Below, in pieces: positions 60,870 to 64,000 of a DNA stretch of 64,000 nucleotides. The position numbers and the translations under genes were made by a program. Below the pieces are notes generated by a model, which saw nothing but the letters and a program-made list of their open reading frames with translations, was not told where the DNA came from and ran no database searches. The DNA is taken from NCBI RefSeq assembly GCF_032190635.1, contig NZ_JAVLAS010000001.1, positions 806,001 through 870,000 of the forward strand. The letters are read 5' to 3'. How positions within the stretch are numbered: the stretch's first letter is position 1; each line of letters begins with the position of its first letter. This DNA is from Levilactobacillus zymae. Lineage in GTDB: Bacteria; Bacillota; Bacilli; Lactobacillales; Lactobacillaceae.

Positions 60870-61448
60870 ATGGCTTGGATTATTGCCATTATTGTGGTGG
60901 TTTTATTAGTGATTTGGTATGTGACGCTGTACAACGGCTTCATCCAGATCCGCACCCACGTACAGGAATCGTGGAGTCAAATTGACGTGCAGCTTAAGCG
61001 ACGGAACGATTTGATTCCGAATTTGATTTCCACGACGAAAGGATACGCAAATTATGAACAATCAACCTTAAAAAAGGTGGTTGAGTTACGTAATCAGTTA
61101 ACGGCGGTGCCCGCCGGTGACCGGCAACAGACCATGGAGGTTTCCAACGCACTGTCCGGGACGTTACGTTCCCTGTTTGCGGTGGCGGAAAATTACCCGG
61201 ATCTGAAGGCCAATACGCAGTTTTCCCAATTAATGGAAGAGTTAACGAATACGGAAAACAAAATTGCCTACTCGCGGCAGTTGTATAACAGTACCGTGGC
61301 CAACCTGAACATGAAGGTTCAATCCTTCCCCAGCAACTTGGTGGCGAACATTCACCACTTCAAGCAAGAGGCGTACTTACAGGTTCCAGAAGAAGAAAAA
61401 GCGGCGCCAAAAGTGAACTTTGACGACTTTGGCAACGATAATAAGTAG
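60870..61448 (+). CDS. lemA: LemA family protein
   Basis: The 192-residue protein has one N-terminal membrane helix ([23 protein letters not shown]) and the LemA helical domain, with [22 protein letters not shown] and [39 protein letters not shown], its signature. Function is not settled. TTGGAGGA sets ATG 60870. It lies 8 bases before htpX, a pairing seen in many Firmicutes. Confidence 0.95.
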   Translation: MAWIIAIIVVVLLVIWYVTLYNGFIQIRTHVQESWSQIDVQLKRRNDLIPNLISTTKGYANYEQSTLKKVVELRNQLTAVPAGDRQQTMEVSNALSGTLRSLFAVAENYPDLKANTQFSQLMEELTNTENKIAYSRQLYNSTVANLNMKVQSFPSNLVANIHHFKQEAYLQVPEEEKAAPKVNFDDFGNDNK

Positions 61449-61456
61449 GCGATTCT

Positions 61457-62347
61457 ATGCTGTATGAACAAATTGCCATGAATAAACGACGAACCGGCTA
61501 TGTGATGGTTGGTTTTACGCTATTAGTCGTGGCGTTAGGTGCGGCGTTGGGCGACGTGTTTGCCGGTAATTGGCTGGTTGGTTGTCTGTGGGCGCTGGTC
61601 GTGACGGCCGTGTACATGTTGATCATGATTAGTAACTCGACCAACGTGGTCATGAGCTTGAATAATGCGCGGGAGATTAAGCATGAAGATCAGGCCCCCC
61701 AACTCTGGCACCTGATCGAAGACATGGCGCTGGTGGGCCGCGTACCGATGCCACGCGTCTTTATCATTGATGATGCTAGTCCCAACGCGTTTGCGACGGG
61801 GAATAGTCCTGAACATTCCGCCGTAGCGGTGACCACGGGGTTACTGACCCGGTTGAATCGTGAGGAACTGGAAGGCGTGATTGGTCACGAGATTTCACAC
61901 GTCCGGAATTATGATATCCGCCTGCAAACCATTGCCCTAGCCTTGTCAGCGGCCATTAGCTTCTTGGTGAACCTCGCCAGTCATCTGATGTGGTTCGGCG
62001 GGGGACGCGATGATGACGACCGGGACTCGGCCGGTGGCGCCATTGCGATGGTGGTTTCCATCTTGCTGATTTTCTTGGCACCGTTGGCGGCCAGTATTGC
62101 GCAGATGGCCTTATCACGTAATCGAGAATATCTGGCCGACGCCTCTAGCGTGGAACTGACGCGAAATCCGCAGGGCCTGATTTCGGCGCTGGAGAAGATT
62201 GACGATAGCGAACCGATGCAGGAGGCGGACCCCAGCAGTGCGGCAATGTACATTGGCGATCCGTTTAAAAATAAGCGCAAAATGACGGATTTATTCGCAA
62301 CGCATCCGCCGATTGCCGATCGAATCGCCCGGCTCGAAAAAATGTAG
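61457..62347 (+). CDS. htpX: HtpX-family membrane zinc metalloprotease
   Basis: The 296-residue M48 protease has four membrane segments and the zinc motif [13 protein letters not shown], with a downstream Glu in [16 protein letters not shown]. It helps membrane protein quality control. The ATG at 61457 follows the lemA stop closely, and there is no strong binding site, so it is probably coupled to lemA. Confidence 0.95.
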   Translation: MLYEQIAMNKRRTGYVMVGFTLLVVALGAALGDVFAGNWLVGCLWALVVTAVYMLIMISNSTNVVMSLNNAREIKHEDQAPQLWHLIEDMALVGRVPMPRVFIIDDASPNAFATGNSPEHSAVAVTTGLLTRLNREELEGVIGHEISHVRNYDIRLQTIALALSAAISFLVNLASHLMWFGGGRDDDDRDSAGGAIAMVVSILLIFLAPLAASIAQMALSRNREYLADASSVELTRNPQGLISALEKIDDSEPMQEADPSSAAMYIGDPFKNKRKMTDLFATHPPIADRIARLEKM

Positions 62348-62419
62348 AAAAACTCACCGAATCGGCGTCGTTTCGGTGTACAATGGGAAGGGAATTTTAG
62401 TAGAAAGAGTGTAAAGCGC

Positions 62420-63205
62420 ATGCGTGGAAATTTTGTCTATCTCAGTTTAGAACCCGTTACCAACATGGTTTACTCGTTAGGGGTATCGCCCGCTGATTTT
62501 TTAAACGGGGTTCCCGAGGTTCCCAATCAGCTCCTGTTGCTCAATGCGGAGGCTGGGACCGACGTCACGTTGAACCCGCACACGCGTTTTCAGACCATTG
62601 CGGGCCAGGCCCAGGTGCGGCGTTATTTACTCGCCAAGCACACGGCCGCGGTCAAGTGGCTCGATTACGTTCACGCGGATGACTTGGACTTTTTACTCCC
62701 ATCAGAAATTGCGGAACTCTTGTACCTGGGGCACATGGAGACTCATTTACGCACGCCGTTTTACGCTAAGCTGCAAAACGACTATGCGTTCCTAACCCTG
62801 CGTGATGGGTTCTACAAAATTTATTACCGGCAGCTGGGTAACTTCAACCACGTGTTGGACGTGAGCATTAAGCGGCACCTGCGGGCGATGCACAACAACC
62901 GCTGGGTGTTTGCCCGACCATTAGCCATCAGCGACGTCCCTCACGAGATCTTGTTACAGCTGACAGAGGGACTGATGGATGGTGCGGTGATTGCGTTTGA
63001 TCAATTGGTGGAACGGCACCGGGTGTACATGATTCCGGTCCGGGCCATTCACCATCCCGAACACCAAGCGACTTGGCACACGCAAGAAGAGGTGTATGCC
63101 GATTCTAAAGAGGTCGCGAGTTTACGGTATGACTTAACCACCCGTGAATGGGCGTTGACGATTCACGACAACCAAGAATTTAGCGAGGTTGCCGATCTAA
63201 TCTAA
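62420..63205 (+). CDS. Uncharacterised protein between htpX and murF
   Basis: I do not recognise this 261-residue soluble protein. It has no signal peptide or membrane helix. Conserved-looking stretches are HADDLDFLLPSEIAELLYLGHMETHL and the C-terminal YDLTTREWALTIHDNQEFSEVADLI. AGAAAGAG lies about 10 bases before ATG 62420. It is followed by a terminator and likely forms its own unit. Its position next to murF seems common in lactobacilli, but this is from memory. Confidence 0.6.
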   Translation: MRGNFVYLSLEPVTNMVYSLGVSPADFLNGVPEVPNQLLLLNAEAGTDVTLNPHTRFQTIAGQAQVRRYLLAKHTAAVKWLDYVHADDLDFLLPSEIAELLYLGHMETHLRTPFYAKLQNDYAFLTLRDGFYKIYYRQLGNFNHVLDVSIKRHLRAMHNNRWVFARPLAISDVPHEILLQLTEGLMDGAVIAFDQLVERHRVYMIPVRAIHHPEHQATWHTQEEVYADSKEVASLRYDLTTREWALTIHDNQEFSEVADLI

Positions 63206-63214
63206 GCACGAGAG

Positions 63215-63248
63215 CTCCCGCACGAAAAATCGTGACGGGGGTTTTTCT
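63215..63248 (+). terminator. Terminator before murF
   Basis: The arms gctcccgcacga and tcgtgacgggggt (one bulge) close a stem, followed by Ts. Confidence 0.75.
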
Positions 63249-63382
63249 TTTGGCCCATAGTGGTTTCTTCGGTGGCCGGCCGAACCGCTTGGGGGCGTAG
63301 TGCTGGGTTGAGGGTTACTTGCGTGCCTGATTGAATTGCGGTTCGACCAATCGGGCTTTTTAAATTTCCTCCCCGTGATTCA

Positions 63383-63487
63383 TGGTATAATGGGAGTCAG
63401 AATTTTATCCCGGACCAGATGAGCCCGAGAAAGCTAATGACGGGTGGCGGCAGTGCCACGCGAAAATGGGAGTTAGACAAAAAATGA
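63383..63487 (+). promoter_or_regulatory. murF promoter and leader with upstream mini-ORF
   Basis: An extended -10, TGG-TATAAT (63386-63391), has no good -35. The roughly 90-base leader contains two stems (cccg/cggg and gtggc/gccac, about 63423-63457) and a 22-codon frame (ATG 63419, stop 63485-63487) that overlaps the murF ATG by ATGA. Its start lacks a clear binding site. Confidence 0.45.
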
Positions 63488-64000
63488 AGATGCAACTTGC
63501 GGAAATTGCCCATGCAGTCGGGGCAATCAATGATTACGAACAGTGGGCGAGCGTCAACGTGACCAGCGTGGCGTTTGATAGTCGGCACCTGCAACCCGGG
63601 GGCCTCTTTATCCCATTGACCGGAGAACAAGACGGTCACCAGTTTATCCAATCGGCGATTGATCACGGTGCGGTGGCAACCCTGTGGGCTCAAGACTTAG
63701 CTAAGGCCCCAGCCGATTTCCCCGTAATTCAAGTCGAAAACTCGCTGACCGCCTTACAAACGTTGGCCCGCTATTACCTGACCAAGATCAACCCCCGGGT
63801 GGTGGCCATTACCGGGAGCAACGGGAAGACCACGACTAAGGATATGATTGCGGCCCTCTTAAGCACGCAATTCAACGTGACCAAGACCTACGCTAATTTC
63901 AATAACGAAATCGGGGTGCCGATGACGGTGCTCTCCATGGAGCCCAACACCGAAATGTTGGTGGTTGAAATGGGGATGGACCGGCCCGGACAACTGGACT
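63484..64000 (+). CDS. murF: UDP-MurNAc-tripeptide:D-Ala-D-Ala ligase, 5' part
   Basis: The frame from ATG 63484 stays open to the window end (172 residues, no stop). It reads MKMQLAEIAHAVGA, VTSVAFDSRHLQPGGLFIPL, and the ATP loop VVAITGSNGKTTTKDMIAALLS, then NFNNEIGVPMTVLSM and VEMGMDRPGQL, typical of MurF. It adds D-Ala-D-Ala (or the D-Ala-D-Lac of lactobacilli) to the peptidoglycan precursor. TGGGAG lies about 11 bases upstream; ATG 63490 is possible. The full gene is about 450 codons. Confidence 0.95.
   Translation, partial: MKMQLAEIAHAVGAINDYEQWASVNVTSVAFDSRHLQPGGLFIPLTGEQDGHQFIQSAIDHGAVATLWAQDLAKAPADFPVIQVENSLTALQTLARYYLTKINPRVVAITGSNGKTTTKDMIAALLSTQFNVTKTYANFNNEIGVPMTVLSMEPNTEMLVVEMGMDRPGQLD

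Noticed and set aside
63392..63483. murF leader as a known riboswitch class
   Set aside because: I compared it in mind with T box, cobalamin, ZTP, THF and SAM classes and found none of their conserved cores; no terminator follows either.

Overview
This window reads as a chromosomal segment of a heterofermentative member of the Lactobacillaceae. The base composition is moderately high in G+C for that family. The evidence is a full-length xylulose-5-phosphate/fructose-6-phosphate phosphoketolase, a pyruvate oxidase, HMG-CoA reductase of the mevalonate route, WxL/DUF916 surface-protein genes, a type B L31 gene, and Lactobacillus-style gene orders (metG-tatD-rnmV-rsmA-veg-ispE, purR-glmU-prs, rpoE-pyrG-murA, pyrR-pyrB-pyrC-carA-carB-pyrD). 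A Levilactobacillus-like genome is my best guess, from overall feel only. I see no rRNA, tRNA, CRISPR array or prophage.

Layout. 0.2-10.5 kb: a 2-hydroxyacid dehydrogenase, helD, T-box-controlled trpS, a frameshifted ppx, mvaA, an unrecognised HELLH-motif protein, a sirtuin and a DUF72 gene. 10.6-16.4 kb: the metG to ispE housekeeping block. 16.5-18.0 kb: an intact 1.48-kb ISL3-type insertion sequence with a near-perfect 8-bp target duplication. 18-24 kb: an alpha/beta hydrolase, a zinc-type ABC uptake operon behind a Zur/Fur-like box, and pyruvate oxidase. 23.8-27.1 kb: purR-glmU and prs, followed by a roughly 100-bp tandem intergenic repeat. 28-32 kb: a GntR regulator and highly expressed phosphoketolase. 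32.2-35.1 kb (minus strand): lipL, an HD-domain protein and a Cof-type phosphatase with an internal deletion. 35.3-40.3 kb: DUF1934, rpoE, pyrG with a CTP-sensing attenuator, murA and rpmE2. 40.5-42 kb: an ECF sigma factor and its probable anti-sigma factor.

42-50.4 kb is the pyrimidine operon with two PyrR-type attenuators. It carries an in-frame TAG early in carB, an Asp in place of the catalytic-triad Glu in carA, and no pyrF or pyrE after pyrD. 50.5-59.4 kb is a cell-surface module: a class A sortase, a small LPxTG-like anchor protein with the variant motif LPQLS, two small WxL proteins, a DUF916/DUF3324 membrane protein, and two large paralogous proteins with an L-type-lectin-like N-terminal half and a C-terminal WxL domain. 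This resembles the csc clusters of Lactobacillus plantarum and probably assembles a carbohydrate-binding complex on the cell wall. 59.5-64 kb: a LysE exporter, a low-molecular-weight phosphatase, lemA-htpX, an unknown gene and the 5' part of murF.

Three genes look damaged: ppx (1-base frameshift), carB (nonsense codon) and the Cof phosphatase (in-frame loss of motif IV). The most informative regulatory features are the pyrG leader (GGGCTC start plus pyrimidine-rich terminator arm), the trp T box, the PyrR leaders, the Zur-like operator and a possible ECF autoregulatory promoter.
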